A model generated the notes under the pieces. That model ran no database searches. It saw only the letters and a program-made list of their open reading frames with translations, and was not told the origin of the DNA. Of a stretch of DNA of 64,000 nucleotides, positions 47,578 through 56,448 are shown piece after piece (the first letter of the stretch is position 1; each line of letters begins with the position of its first letter). The DNA comes from Aliiglaciecola sp. M165 (GTDB lineage: Bacteria; Pseudomonadota; Gammaproteobacteria; Enterobacterales; Alteromonadaceae). The translations under genes and the position numbers were made by a program. The stretch is from NCBI RefSeq assembly GCF_007197995.1, contig NZ_VKKH01000003.1:310001-374000 (forward strand). Direction: 5' to 3'.

Positions 47578-48117
47578 CTACTTCTTAATTGGGGCGAGCA
47601 CCATGATCATCTGACGACCCTCTACCCTATGAGGGAAAGACTCGCAGTTGGCAATGTCTTCTAAATCCGTGCGAACACGTTTTAGTTGTTCAATGCCGAT
47701 CTCTTGGTGGGCCATTTCACGTCCGCGAAAGCGGATCGTTACCTTGGCCTTATCACCTCCTTCTAGAAAGCGACGCAGGTTGCGCAGTTTTACCTGGTAG
47801 TCGCCTTCATCAGTGCCAGGGCGAAATTTAATCTCCTTGACCTGAATTTGCTTTTGTTTTTTCTTTTGCTCTTTTTGAGCTTTACTCTTCTCGAAAAGGA
47901 ACTTTCCGTAATCCATTACTTTACATACAGGCGGCTCAGCATTTGGACTAATTTCTACTAAATCCAAACCAGCTTGGTCGGCAAGATCTTGTGCTTCACC
48001 CAGAGATACAACCCCTAACTGTTCACCTTCTTTACCAATTAAGCGAACTTCTGTCGCTGTGATTTCTTCATTGATATTGGCTTTATCGCCTTGAGCCTTA
48101 TTATTAGCGCCTTTAAT
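47578..48117 (-). CDS. infC: Translation initiation factor IF-3, AUU start
   Basis: 179 residues from an ATT codon at 48117-48115 (M/I-K-G-A-N-N-K...), preceded by a strong SD GGAGGAATAACAT. The reading continues [60 protein letters not shown] and [10 protein letters not shown], giving the complete IF-3 N- and C-domains. No ATG/GTG is available at the N-terminal position; a later TTG at 47967 would truncate the N-domain. AUU starts on infC, discriminated by IF-3 itself for autoregulation, are known in enterobacteria. It lies 19 bases after thrS. Confidence 0.95.
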   Translation of the reverse strand: MKGANNKAQGDKANINEEITATEVRLIGKEGEQLGVVSLGEAQDLADQAGLDLVEISPNAEPPVCKVMDYGKFLFEKSKAQKEQKKKQKQIQVKEIKFRPGTDEGDYQVKLRNLRRFLEGGDKAKVTIRFRGREMAHQEIGIEQLKRVRTDLEDIANCESFPHRVEGRQMIMVLAPIKK

Positions 48118-48136
48118 ATGTTATTCCTCCACGAAA

Positions 48137-50053
48137 TTAATCTAGTTGCTTAGACACGACCTTGTCATTTATTAACTCAATAAATGCATCAACGGTAAAT
48201 TTACCTAGGTCATCGCCCTTGCGTGAACGCACAGCCACTTCGTTTGCTTCCATTTCTTTATCACCAACGACTAATAAAAATGGAACACGCCTAAGAGTGT
48301 GCTCGCGGATTTTAAAGCCTATCTTCTCATTTCTCAAGTCAGACTTTGCTCTAAATCCATTTTCTTGTAATTTTTTCGCTACATTTGATGCATATTCACC
48401 TTGTTTGTCGGTAATATTCATCACTACCACCTGATTTGGTGCTAACCAGGTCGGATACAAGCCAGCGTATTCTTCGGTAAGAATTCCAATAAATCGCTCA
48501 AGCGATCCTAAAGTTGCACGGTGGATCATCACCGGCACTTTTCGTTCACCATCTTCGGCTACATAAGTCGCGCCTAATCGGCCTGGCATAGAAAAGTCCA
48601 GTTGGACGGTACCGCATTGCCACGCTCTGTCTAAACAGTCATGCAAAGTAAATTCAATTTTAGGGCCATAAAATGCCCCCTCGCCTGGCAGATAATCAAA
48701 TTCTATTTCTTTAGAATGCAATGCATCGGCAAGTTTTTGTTCAGCTTTATCCCAAACTTCATCTGAACCAACCCGTTTTTCAGGACGAGTAGACAGTTTT
48801 ACAACGATTTTTTCAAAGCCAAACACTTTGTATACGTCATAGATCATTTCAATGCAGCTAGCGACTTCATCTTGGATTTGATCTTCAGTGCAGAAAATGT
48901 GTGCGTCATCTTGAGTAAAGCCGCGAACGCGCATCAATCCGTGCAACGCACCTGAGGGTTCGTTTCTGTGACAACAACCAAATTCGGCCATACGCAAAGG
49001 TAAATCACGATAAGATTTCAGGCCTTGATTAAATATTTGCACATGACCCGGACAATTCATTGGCTTGATCGCATATTCACGCTTTTCAGATTCAGTGGTG
49101 AACATGTTTTCTGCGTACTTGTCCCAATGACCAGATTTTTCCCACAAAACGCGGTCCATCATCAATGGCCCTTTTACTTCGCCAAAGTTGTACTCACGTT
49201 GTTTTTCGCGAATAAACTTTTCAAGTTCTGTATAAATGCTCCACCCATCGTTGTGCCAAAACACCATGCCTGGCGCTTCTTCTTGCCAATGAAATAAGTC
49301 TAACGCTTTACCAATTTTTCGGTGATCGCGTTTTTCTGCTTCTTCCAGACGATTTAGATACGCTTTTAACTGCTTTTTGTCAGCCCATGCAGTGCCATAA
49401 ATACGCTGAAGCATTTTATTCTCACTATCACCACGCCAATAAGCTCCGGCAACTTTCATAATTTTGAAATGCTGGCAAAAACGCATGTTGGGCACATGGG
49501 GACCACGACACATATCAATGTATTCTTCGTGATGATATAGCCCAGGCTGATCGTCTTTGGCGATGTTTTCATCCAAAATTTCTATTTTGTAGGTTTCGCC
49601 ACGTTGTTCGAAGGTATCACGGGCTTCCTGCCAACTAACTTTCTTTTTCACCACATCATAATTTTTCTTGGCCAAAGCAAGCATGTGCTTTTCCAGCTTC
49701 TGTAGGTCATCGTCGTTTAACGAATGTTCCATATCGATGTCGTAATAAAAGCCATTGTCGATAGTCGGGCCGATTGCCATTTTCACGTCTGGGTAAAGTT
49801 GTTTAATTGCGTGACCAATCAAGTGGGCACAAGAGTGACGAATAATTTCCAACCCTTCTTCGTCTCTAGCAGTAATGATTTGTAGTTTTGCGTCCTCGGT
49901 TATCATGTCGACGGCATCAACTAGCTCGCCATTGACACGGCCGGCTATGGTGGCCTTTGCCAATCCTGGGCCAATATCATTGGCAACATCAAGAACAGAA
50001 ACTGCATTATCAAACTGGCGTTGACTGCCATCGGGAAGGGTTATTGTTAACAT
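48137..50053 (-). CDS. thrS: Threonine-tRNA ligase
   Basis: 638 residues from the second of two adjacent ATGs (50053; first at 50056). The AAGGA SD is six bases from the second, which also matches [13 protein letters not shown] seen in relatives. N-terminal TGS domain, editing domain with [14 protein letters not shown], class II core motifs [10 protein letters not shown] and motif 2 [23 protein letters not shown], and a C-terminal anticodon-binding domain ([27 protein letters not shown]). First gene of the thrS-infC-rpmI-rplT operon. Confidence 0.97.
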   Translation of the reverse strand: MLTITLPDGSQRQFDNAVSVLDVANDIGPGLAKATIAGRVNGELVDAVDMITEDAKLQIITARDEEGLEIIRHSCAHLIGHAIKQLYPDVKMAIGPTIDNGFYYDIDMEHSLNDDDLQKLEKHMLALAKKNYDVVKKKVSWQEARDTFEQRGETYKIEILDENIAKDDQPGLYHHEEYIDMCRGPHVPNMRFCQHFKIMKVAGAYWRGDSENKMLQRIYGTAWADKKQLKAYLNRLEEAEKRDHRKIGKALDLFHWQEEAPGMVFWHNDGWSIYTELEKFIREKQREYNFGEVKGPLMMDRVLWEKSGHWDKYAENMFTTESEKREYAIKPMNCPGHVQIFNQGLKSYRDLPLRMAEFGCCHRNEPSGALHGLMRVRGFTQDDAHIFCTEDQIQDEVASCIEMIYDVYKVFGFEKIVVKLSTRPEKRVGSDEVWDKAEQKLADALHSKEIEFDYLPGEGAFYGPKIEFTLHDCLDRAWQCGTVQLDFSMPGRLGATYVAEDGERKVPVMIHRATLGSLERFIGILTEEYAGLYPTWLAPNQVVVMNITDKQGEYASNVAKKLQENGFRAKSDLRNEKIGFKIREHTLRRVPFLLVVGDKEMEANEVAVRSRKGDDLGKFTVDAFIELINDKVVSKQLD

Positions 50054-50146
50054 CATATTTCCTTACACAGTGGTGACACCTACCAAGCGCCACGTGTGAA
50101 TTAATCTTTGTTGAAGCGGTCTATAGCTGTATAAGCAGTAGCAACC

Positions 50147-50173
50147 ATAAAAAAACACCCACATTTGGGTGTT
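50147..50173 (-). terminator. Intrinsic terminator in the thrS leader
   Basis: On the minus strand, AACACCCA/TGGGTGTT stem (8 bp, 4-base loop, arms 50154-50161 and 50166-50173) followed by a seven-T run. It lies about 90 bases upstream of thrS, on the thrS strand, with no minus-strand gene upstream that would need ending, so it may be an attenuator of thrS. A 37-residue Thr-containing frame overlaps it (ATG about 50213), without a strong RBS. Confidence 0.6.
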
Positions 50174-50246
50174 CAGTGCAACTTATTGACGCGCTATACG
50201 TAATAAAAAACATCTAACACTCTGCTACGATCAGAGCCAGGAAGCT

Positions 50247-50918
50247 ATGATAACTAACAAGCCCAGAATGATGCAATCAAATCGAACAGGAATCTTCAAA
50301 AGATTACTGATTAATACAATGCTATTGATGCTGTGTCCTATGTTTGCGATTGCGCAACAATCAGACACACAAGAATGGCGCGTGGTTAAATCGAAATGGG
50401 GCATAGAAATTGCCACTCGTCCACATGCGAATGGCTACAAATATGTTAGAGCCAAAACAAAAGTGCACGGCTCGCAGACAGACTTCGTCAAGCTATTGGA
50501 CAATATCGAGATTGGCCCCGATTGGATAGCAAACTGTAAGAAGGTTGAGCTTATCGCCAGCGAAGGCCAATCTGTGCGTGTCGTGCATACATATTTCAAG
50601 GCTCCATGGCCGGTTAAAGACAGAGATATGGTCACGCGATCTAACACGGTAATCGATGAACACACCGGCGACATTACCATCACTGTTGTGGATTACGGAC
50701 AAAATGTCGCGGCTGCAGATAAACACGTGCGAATGGAGGCTGTGCATGGCACGTGGTCGCTTAGAACCTTGGCTGAAAACGAATATGAGCTCATGTACGA
50801 GGGTTATGGTGAACCTGCTGGCAAAATCCCGTTGTGGTTGGCAAATCAAATTTTGGTCTCATCAACGTTTGACACCTTTGTTGGTATCAAAAAGCAATTA
50901 AATCTTGTTTCGCCATAG
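50247..50918 (+). CDS. START domain protein (exported)
   Basis: 223 residues. Signal-peptide-like N-terminus (1-36: basic stretch then LLINTMLLMLCPMFAIAQQ). The rest matches a START/StAR-like lipid-binding fold: WRVVKSKWGIEIATRP, VRAKTKVHGSQTDFVKLLDNIEIGPDWIANCKKVELI, and WPVKDRDMVTRSN. Family members bind lipids or sterols; a periplasmic lipid carrier role is inferred. First in-frame ATG at 50247; a later ATG at residue 8 is possible. The region upstream is shared with thrS in divergent orientation. Confidence 0.8.
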   Translation: MITNKPRMMQSNRTGIFKRLLINTMLLMLCPMFAIAQQSDTQEWRVVKSKWGIEIATRPHANGYKYVRAKTKVHGSQTDFVKLLDNIEIGPDWIANCKKVELIASEGQSVRVVHTYFKAPWPVKDRDMVTRSNTVIDEHTGDITITVVDYGQNVAAADKHVRMEAVHGTWSLRTLAENEYELMYEGYGEPAGKIPLWLANQILVSSTFDTFVGIKKQLNLVSP

Positions 50919-51015
50919 GCTAGTAAATGCTGTTTTCAAATAATGTGTGTTTTACGCCGACTAGTATTGCATTATTAATAGTACCGTTGACCATCTGAAT
51001 AAATAGACCGAGCTT

Positions 51016-51537
51016 ATGGAACCTATAGAAATATTTGAACGGTATTTAAATCAACTAATTACAATACTCGAAAAAGCCCAAGGGTTTTGTGCAGAGCAAA
51101 CAATCAAAGAAACTGAGTTGTTGGAAGAACGACTTGCGCCTGATATGTTCCCGCTTAAACAACAAATCTCGACAGCGATAAATTTTACCATACGAATTTG
51201 TGCACCTTTAGCAAACAACCCTCACTTAAATGTGCCCATCAATACAAAAAGTTTTGCAGATTGCATAGCTAGTTGTGAGCAAATGATTCAGCGACTTTAT
51301 GAGCTGGAAATTGATCAACATTTCGCAGATAACCTGCCAATGATCCAATCGACTTCAGGGTTTCAAGAAAATGAATTTCATGCAATGGAATATATCTATG
51401 CCTACGGACTACCGAATTTCATTTTTCACCTAAGTATGGTGTATTCAATTTTGCGTAAAAATGGCGTTCCTCTTAGTAAAGGGGATTTCGATGGCTATCA
51501 TGCCTACCCAGAAGGGTTTTACTTCGACGCCGATTAA
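51016..51537 (+). CDS. DUF1993 family protein
   Basis: 173-residue cytoplasmic helical protein of the DUF1993 type: EERLAPDMFPLKQQISTAINFTIRIC (about 35-60) and the C-terminal HLSMVYSILRKNGVPLSKGDFDG. The family is annotated as DUF1993 and resembles DinB-like helical bundles. No function known. Starts with ATG at 51016 about 100 bases after the START gene. Confidence 0.85.
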   Translation: MEPIEIFERYLNQLITILEKAQGFCAEQTIKETELLEERLAPDMFPLKQQISTAINFTIRICAPLANNPHLNVPINTKSFADCIASCEQMIQRLYELEIDQHFADNLPMIQSTSGFQENEFHAMEYIYAYGLPNFIFHLSMVYSILRKNGVPLSKGDFDGYHAYPEGFYFDAD

Positions 51538-51679
51538 TCAACCGAACTTGCACGGAGTTGGTCTGACCAAGTGTTAATTACTATTCGTTATAACAATGAC
51601 AAAATAAATAGTTAAATGAACCATCATCTTTGGCTGCGTGATCCATACTCAAAATTGAGTAATCACTTTAAGCAATATC

Positions 51680-52540
51680 ATGTGGCACTTTATTAGCGAT
51701 CAAATTAGTCAACAAACGCAGAATGACTTTATTTGTGACGACATTCGAGACATGGACGCTGGCGATTCGCACAAGGCCTACCGTATTTCAGATGGTAGAA
51801 AACGTTATTTTGTGAAAGTTAATCACGCGGACAAGCTCCCCCACTTTGAGGCAGAAGCGGAAGGTTTGGTGCATTTTGATAAGACACAGTTATTCAGGGT
51901 GCCTCAAGTAATTTGCTGTGGAGTCTGTGAAGACAATAGCTTTTTAGTGATGGAATTTATCACCCTTTCACAAGGTGATGACCAAGCCTGGGCGGATTTT
52001 GGTAAACAGCTCGCCAATTTACACAAAAATCAAACACAACAAATGTATGGTTGGCAAGACGATAATTTTATCGGGCTTAGTCCGCAACCCAATCGCTGGC
52101 ATAAAAAATGGCCACAATTTTTTGCTGAGCAGCGTATTGGCTTTATGTTGCAGCTACTGGCTGAAAAAGGCCATAAGCTAGGCGACATCGATGAAGTCGT
52201 TAGCTCCGTCGAAAATTTATTATCTGGGCATAACCCTGTAGCCTCAATGTTGCACGGTGATCTGTGGCGCGGAAATACCGGCTTTAATAAGAACCAAGCG
52301 GTGATGTTCGATCCCGCATTTTATTATGGCGATCGTGAAACTGATATTGCAATGACCGAGTTATTCAACAAGTTTCCTGCTGCTTTTTATCAAGGCTATG
52401 AAGCAGCTTGGCCTCTGAGTGAGCACTATCAATATCGTAAATCTATCTATCAGTTATATCATTTGCTTAATCATGCTGTGATGTTTGGCGGCCATTATCT
52501 CCAATCTGCACAAGCCACCTTAAAAAACTTACATAACTAA
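51680..52540 (+). CDS. Fructosamine kinase family protein
   Basis: 286-residue protein of the fructosamine-3-kinase/aminoglycoside-phosphotransferase fold. Catalytic loop HGDLWRGN (192-199), metal-binding FDPAF (210-214), and GDSHKAYRISDGRKRYFVKVN near the N-terminus. Family members phosphorylate fructosamines or ribosyl-lysine, promoting deglycation, and bacterial copies are common. Single cytoplasmic protein; followed after 95 bases by the pteridine-reductase gene. Confidence 0.9.
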   Translation: MWHFISDQISQQTQNDFICDDIRDMDAGDSHKAYRISDGRKRYFVKVNHADKLPHFEAEAEGLVHFDKTQLFRVPQVICCGVCEDNSFLVMEFITLSQGDDQAWADFGKQLANLHKNQTQQMYGWQDDNFIGLSPQPNRWHKKWPQFFAEQRIGFMLQLLAEKGHKLGDIDEVVSSVENLLSGHNPVASMLHGDLWRGNTGFNKNQAVMFDPAFYYGDRETDIAMTELFNKFPAAFYQGYEAAWPLSEHYQYRKSIYQLYHLLNHAVMFGGHYLQSAQATLKNLHN

Positions 52541-52635
52541 CAAAGTACAATCGCAATTGTTGGCTTGATACGCTTGTGCGCTGCCTAGATTGAATATAGG
52601 CTTCGTTCACCTTCGGTCTATAGAAATTTAGTTTT

Positions 52636-53379
52636 ATGCAAACCAAAGTTGCTTTTATAACCGGCAGTGCAAAGCGCATCGGTGCATACACAGCTGCTTA
52701 CCTTCATGAAAAAGGCTTTAATGTCGTAATTCATTGCAACCAATCGTTGCAAGAAGCCAACGACCTCGCGACAACGTTAAATAAAACCCGAGCGTTCTCC
52801 GCAAAAGTTGTCCAGGGCGACCTGACTCGTATCGAAGCCCTTTCTACGATCGCCGAACAAGCCACGCAAGCATTTGGTAGACTTGATGTTTTGATAAATA
52901 ACGCCTCAGCTTTTTATCCAACGCCAATGGGCCACATCACAGAACAGGACTGGCAGTGCTTATTTGCCAGCAACGCCCAGGCCCCATTATTTCTTACGCA
53001 ACTATGTAAAAAACAACTTGAAGCGAATCAAGGAGTTGTTGTGAATATGGTTGATATCCATGCACAGCGCCCATTAAAGAGCCATACTGTTTACTGTATG
53101 GCGAAGGCGGCATTGGTAACCATGACACAGTCTTTAGCTCAGGAGCTTGCTCCTGACGTTCGAGTGAACGGTATCGCTCCGGGGGCGATATTGTGGCCCA
53201 GCGAAGCGTTGCAAGAAAGTGAAAAAAATCACATCTTGCGGCAAATTCCTCTGCAAAAAATGGGTACCGAAAAAGATATTGCTCAAGCTATCGCCTTTTT
53301 GATCGATGCGCCCTACATCACCGGGCAAATTCTTGCCGTTGATGGAGGACGTAGTATTGCAAATCCGCATAGTGCTTAG
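52636..53379 (+). CDS. Pteridine reductase-like SDR (FolM/PTR1 type)
   Basis: 247-residue short-chain dehydrogenase. TGSAKRIG (9-16) has the Arg of pteridine reductases for NADPH, NNASAF near 92-97, and the catalytic YCMAK (about 155-159); VNGIAPGAI and the C-terminal GQILAVDGGRSI complete the fold. FolM/PTR1 reduce dihydropterins or dihydrofolate, supporting tetrahydromonapterin or folate metabolism. It is followed by a strong RBS AGGAGG and the CPXCG gene eight bases later, so the two are cotranscribed. Confidence 0.88.
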   Translation: MQTKVAFITGSAKRIGAYTAAYLHEKGFNVVIHCNQSLQEANDLATTLNKTRAFSAKVVQGDLTRIEALSTIAEQATQAFGRLDVLINNASAFYPTPMGHITEQDWQCLFASNAQAPLFLTQLCKKQLEANQGVVVNMVDIHAQRPLKSHTVYCMAKAALVTMTQSLAQELAPDVRVNGIAPGAILWPSEALQESEKNHILRQIPLQKMGTEKDIAQAIAFLIDAPYITGQILAVDGGRSIANPHSA

Positions 53380-53387
53380 GAGGATTT

Positions 53388-53591
53388 ATGTCTTCGTTAC
53401 ATGAGCAAACCATTGAATGCCCTCATTGCGGGCATCATCTTCACGTATCACTTGATAGCAGTAATGGCGATCAAGATTTTTTCGATGAATGTCCAAACTG
53501 TTGTCATGACATTCACATCAAAATGCATATTGATGATCTACACCGAAAGTTGGACGTAAATATTGTTTCAGACGATGAGCAGATATATTAG
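53388..53591 (+). CDS. CPXCG motif cysteine-rich small protein
   Basis: 67 residues with a CPHCG motif at 11-15 and CPNC near 36-39, the layout of the CPXCG-motif zinc-ribbon family. Strong RBS AGGAGG seven bases before the ATG; it is cotranscribed with the upstream pteridine reductase gene. The family is conserved in gammaproteobacteria, but without known function. Confidence 0.85.
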   Translation: MSSLHEQTIECPHCGHHLHVSLDSSNGDQDFFDECPNCCHDIHIKMHIDDLHRKLDVNIVSDDEQIY

Positions 53592-53674
53592 GGACAGTTA
53601 TTTTTACGTTTTTATTAGGCAACGACTCGGCTAGTTCAAGCATTAGGTACCATAGATATCAATACCTTGCCCTC

Positions 53675-54649
53675 TTGCTTGTTGTTACAATCATGACGGG
53701 TTGTACTCGAGCACCAATCGAATCTCATTTGAAAGACTATGCTGGCCGACTCTCGAATGTACTAGGGCAACCCATCGTTCTTAAGCCATCGACAGATACA
53801 TTAAGGTTTCCTGCCGCGGTCGATTTAAGAGTAACGATCCCTGAAATAACCATTAATCTTCGCGAGTTTTATGCTCTGGATAATTGTGAAGTTTCGACAC
53901 TTATTGCACAGCGCAACACGGCTCTGGGTAAAACCCAACTCCCTTCGACCCGCTACGTTTACGAAGTTAATTTAATAGACGGATTGCAACAATGTTTGGC
54001 CCAAGCCGATGAGCCGAATCAACGACAGGCTCTAACGCAATGGTTAACACAAAAAAGCAGCAATGTTCAGCGTGTATGGGCTGATATGCTGCAAAACAGC
54101 AGCGAAATCAAGCAAACCTTAACTGACAACCAAGGGTATTTCACGGCCCACAGTGATGCACGATTAGCTGAATATAAGACATCATGGCACTATATTATTT
54201 CGTTGTATCAGCACCACGAAGACGTTGACGCAGAGAAATTAGAAAATGCACTTAATTTTTTACGACAAAACCCATTATTTGCTCGACTGTGGCGCACACA
54301 ATCGTTGCTGTCTAATCAATTAGAACAATTAAATGAACAACTCTTGGCTATCGAACCCAATTTGCTGTGCGACTCTGCATCGAATCAACAACAAGCTGAA
54401 TATCTTAAAAATGTATTTCAATTGTTTTTCATCGATCGCATTCAGCCCTTCGCAGCGCAGCTTGATCAAAATCAATATGCACTGCGACCTATCATCGATT
54501 CCTTGCAAGATAACAGCGACATCAGTGAAGCCTTGAGGGTGTTCTTAAACGCGCGGCAACAAAGTTTTTTGCGATATCAAAACAGTGTTTTGGTACACGT
54601 AAAATTTTGGCAAAGACTCTTCACCCGATGTGATCTTTCGCCTAATTAA
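53675..54649 (+). CDS. DUF3080 family lipoprotein, start codon uncertain
   Basis: Exported protein of the DUF3080 type (324 residues from TTG at 53675). The lipobox is TIMTGC, with +1 cysteine near residue 10 from that TTG. A full lipoprotein signal (R-Y-H-R-Y-Q-Y-L-A-L-L-L-V-V-T-I-M-T-G-C) appears only if translation starts at an ATT at 53642; the only other in-frame options upstream are ATT at 53600 and ATA at 53585, after a stop at 53576. So the start is either TTG with a very short leader or an ATT. The rest is helical and highly charged; function unknown. Position of the start is the main doubt, not the gene. Confidence 0.75.
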   Translation: MLVVTIMTGCTRAPIESHLKDYAGRLSNVLGQPIVLKPSTDTLRFPAAVDLRVTIPEITINLREFYALDNCEVSTLIAQRNTALGKTQLPSTRYVYEVNLIDGLQQCLAQADEPNQRQALTQWLTQKSSNVQRVWADMLQNSSEIKQTLTDNQGYFTAHSDARLAEYKTSWHYIISLYQHHEDVDAEKLENALNFLRQNPLFARLWRTQSLLSNQLEQLNEQLLAIEPNLLCDSASNQQQAEYLKNVFQLFFIDRIQPFAAQLDQNQYALRPIIDSLQDNSDISEALRVFLNARQQSFLRYQNSVLVHVKFWQRLFTRCDLSPN

Positions 54650-54687
54650 CGTTTAAACGCCAAAAATAACTGTATATAATTACAGCC

Positions 54688-54936
54688 ATGCAGCAAGATA
54701 ACATCAAATACTCTCAACGAACCTGTTTTATATATGATAAACGTGGTGAGTTGGTCGGTAAAATTCAATTTCAGCGAGAGCCGATTTTCAAGACCTGGAG
54801 AATTAAATATTTAACAGAGAGCTTACCGTTCAACAGTTATGATCATCCAGAAATCATAAAAGAAAAGTTGGAGGACAACGATTTGAACTGGTCGTGGGGG
54901 AAAATAAAGCACTATTACGGATATCAGCGACATTGA
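54688..54936 (+). CDS. Small hypothetical protein
   Basis: 82-residue acidic-basic mixed protein with no signal peptide or membrane helix: MQQDNIKYSQRTCFIYDKRGELVGKIQFQREP then WRIKYLTESLPFNSYDHPEIIKEKLEDNDLNWSWGKIKHYYGY. I cannot match it to a family. It is followed by a good hairpin terminator. No strong RBS precedes the ATG, so its translation is unproven. Confidence 0.5.
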   Translation: MQQDNIKYSQRTCFIYDKRGELVGKIQFQREPIFKTWRIKYLTESLPFNSYDHPEIIKEKLEDNDLNWSWGKIKHYYGYQRH

Positions 54937-54950
54937 ACAATCAAACAAAA

Positions 54951-54984
54951 AAACGCTCACATTTTTAAAGTAATGTGAGCGTTT
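54951..54984 (-). terminator. Rho-independent terminator for the sugar dehydrogenase gene
   Basis: 12-bp stem AAACGCTCACAT/ATGTGAGCGTTT (54951-54962, 54973-54984), loop of ten bases, seven T residues on the minus strand (from 54953 down to 54947). It lies 14 bases beyond the minus-strand gene's stop and also faces the small hypothetical gene. Confidence 0.9.
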
Positions 54985-54997
54985 GTGCCAAATCTGA

Positions 54998-56152
54998 CTA
55001 GTTAGTAATTTTGATGAGTCTTCCTGAAGTCCCATCTTCTAAAACAAAAATATCTCCTTGAGCATTTTGTTCTATTTCTCGGACACGCTGTCCCCACTCG
55101 TATCTAGCGGCTTCTTTGGCGCGATGATGTGGACGTTTTTCATGTTTTTCAAATTCAACACGAATGATTGCTTTAGATGATAACCCACCGATAAAACCAT
55201 CTCCTCGCCAATCAGCGTATTTGTCTCCTTTGTAGATCATAAACCCTGCAGGGCTAATGGCAGGTACCCATGCCACGGTAGGTGCTACGTATATTGGCAT
55301 GCTTGCATGAGACGGAATTTCTACACCTGAATAATGAGAGCCTTCAGATACGACTGGATAACCATAGTTTCGGGCCTTTTCTATTAAATTGAGTTCGTCT
55401 CCGTGAGCAGGACCCATTTCATGTACCCATAGATTACCGTCCAAATCAAAATCTATACCTAAAGGATTACGGTGACCAAGTGTCCATATTTCATTGGTCA
55501 CAGGACCGTTCTTGGCAAATGGATTGTCGTCGGGAATAGAGCCATCTTGATGAATTCTAACCACCTTGCCAATATTCATTGCCATATTTTGAGAAGGGGT
55601 AAACTTCTGCCTATCACCTGATGTAATGAAAACATAGCCATCCGCAGACAAGGCTATTCGATGGGCGTAGTGACCATTGCCGGTCACTTTTGGAGACTGT
55701 TCCCATATATTTTCCCGCTGGGTCAAACGCGCGGAGTCAGACGTTAACTCTAGCCTAGCCCGCTCTACTACCGCACCACTGAACCTGTCGTCGTTTTTAT
55801 CCCGACCAACATAAGAAATAAATACGGTGTTGTTACTGGCAAAGTCTGGATGCACAACGATATCTCCCAATCCTCCTTGCCCTTTTGCTTGAGTTTCAGG
55901 CACGCCTATTACTTCGGCTTGTTTTTTGCCGTTGCGGTCGAGCAACCAAATAGCACCCGCTTTCTCTGATACCAATGCTCGTCCGTCAGGCAGAAAGGCC
56001 ATTGCCCATGGACGGTTGAACGTCTCGAGCACCTCGCCCTTTAACTCAGCGCCGTCAGTTGATTTCATCTCGATGACTGTTTGTGAAAAAACAGGTTGGC
56101 AAACCATCATTAAAAATATCGACGTCAATTGTGTAATTGTCTTTAGTTTCAT
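54998..56152 (-). CDS. PQQ-dependent sugar dehydrogenase family protein
   Basis: 384-residue exported protein of the soluble glucose/sorbosone dehydrogenase (YliI-type aldose dehydrogenase) family. Start at 56152 gives MKLKTITQLTSIFLMMVCQPVFSQ, a signal peptide with SD AGGGAAC; an upstream ATG at 56221 would add 23 residues of no obvious sense. Six-bladed beta-propeller features: GQGGLGDIVVHPDF, HRIALSADGYVF, LGHRNPLGIDFD, and GFIGGLSSKAIIRVEF. Binds PQQ and calcium in known relatives; periplasmic. The PQQ biosynthesis genes are not in the window. Confidence 0.88.
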   Translation of the reverse strand: MKLKTITQLTSIFLMMVCQPVFSQTVIEMKSTDGAELKGEVLETFNRPWAMAFLPDGRALVSEKAGAIWLLDRNGKKQAEVIGVPETQAKGQGGLGDIVVHPDFASNNTVFISYVGRDKNDDRFSGAVVERARLELTSDSARLTQRENIWEQSPKVTGNGHYAHRIALSADGYVFITSGDRQKFTPSQNMAMNIGKVVRIHQDGSIPDDNPFAKNGPVTNEIWTLGHRNPLGIDFDLDGNLWVHEMGPAHGDELNLIEKARNYGYPVVSEGSHYSGVEIPSHASMPIYVAPTVAWVPAISPAGFMIYKGDKYADWRGDGFIGGLSSKAIIRVEFEKHEKRPHHRAKEAARYEWGQRVREIEQNAQGDIFVLEDGTSGRLIKITN

Positions 56153-56404
56153 AGCGTTCCCTTGGGAATATATTGATCGTGATGAATATACGCGCCTAAG
56201 CCAAAGAAAGCTCACCCCCATACTTAATTCATCTCAAAGTTGGAATGAATCGGTATTAGCGCTGACTGAAAACAGGTGTTTACCATGCATAAATTCTGTT
56301 TGTAACGACATTGAGACCAAACACCATTTTTACGCCATGACTTTCAATGATAAATAGTCATTAGTAAAAATAAGTTAGTGAGTAGTGAACGAAACCTCTA
56401 TGCT

Positions 56405-56438
56405 TTGGGTAGCATATTTAAAGTAACGAGTTACCCAA
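56405..56438. promoter_or_regulatory. Inverted repeat next to the catalase-family RBS
   Basis: TTGGGTA (56405-56411) and TACCCAA (56432-56438) are perfect 7-bp arms flanking 20 bases. The downstream arm touches the AAGGA RBS at 56437-56441. It could be an operator or an mRNA fold that hides the RBS. Confidence 0.35.
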
Positions 56439-56448
56439 GGAAAATTCT

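Noticed and set aside
50103..50213. Threonine leader peptide for thrS attenuation
   Set aside because: A 37-codon frame has only scattered Thr codons and no good RBS; mentioned only as a weak candidate.
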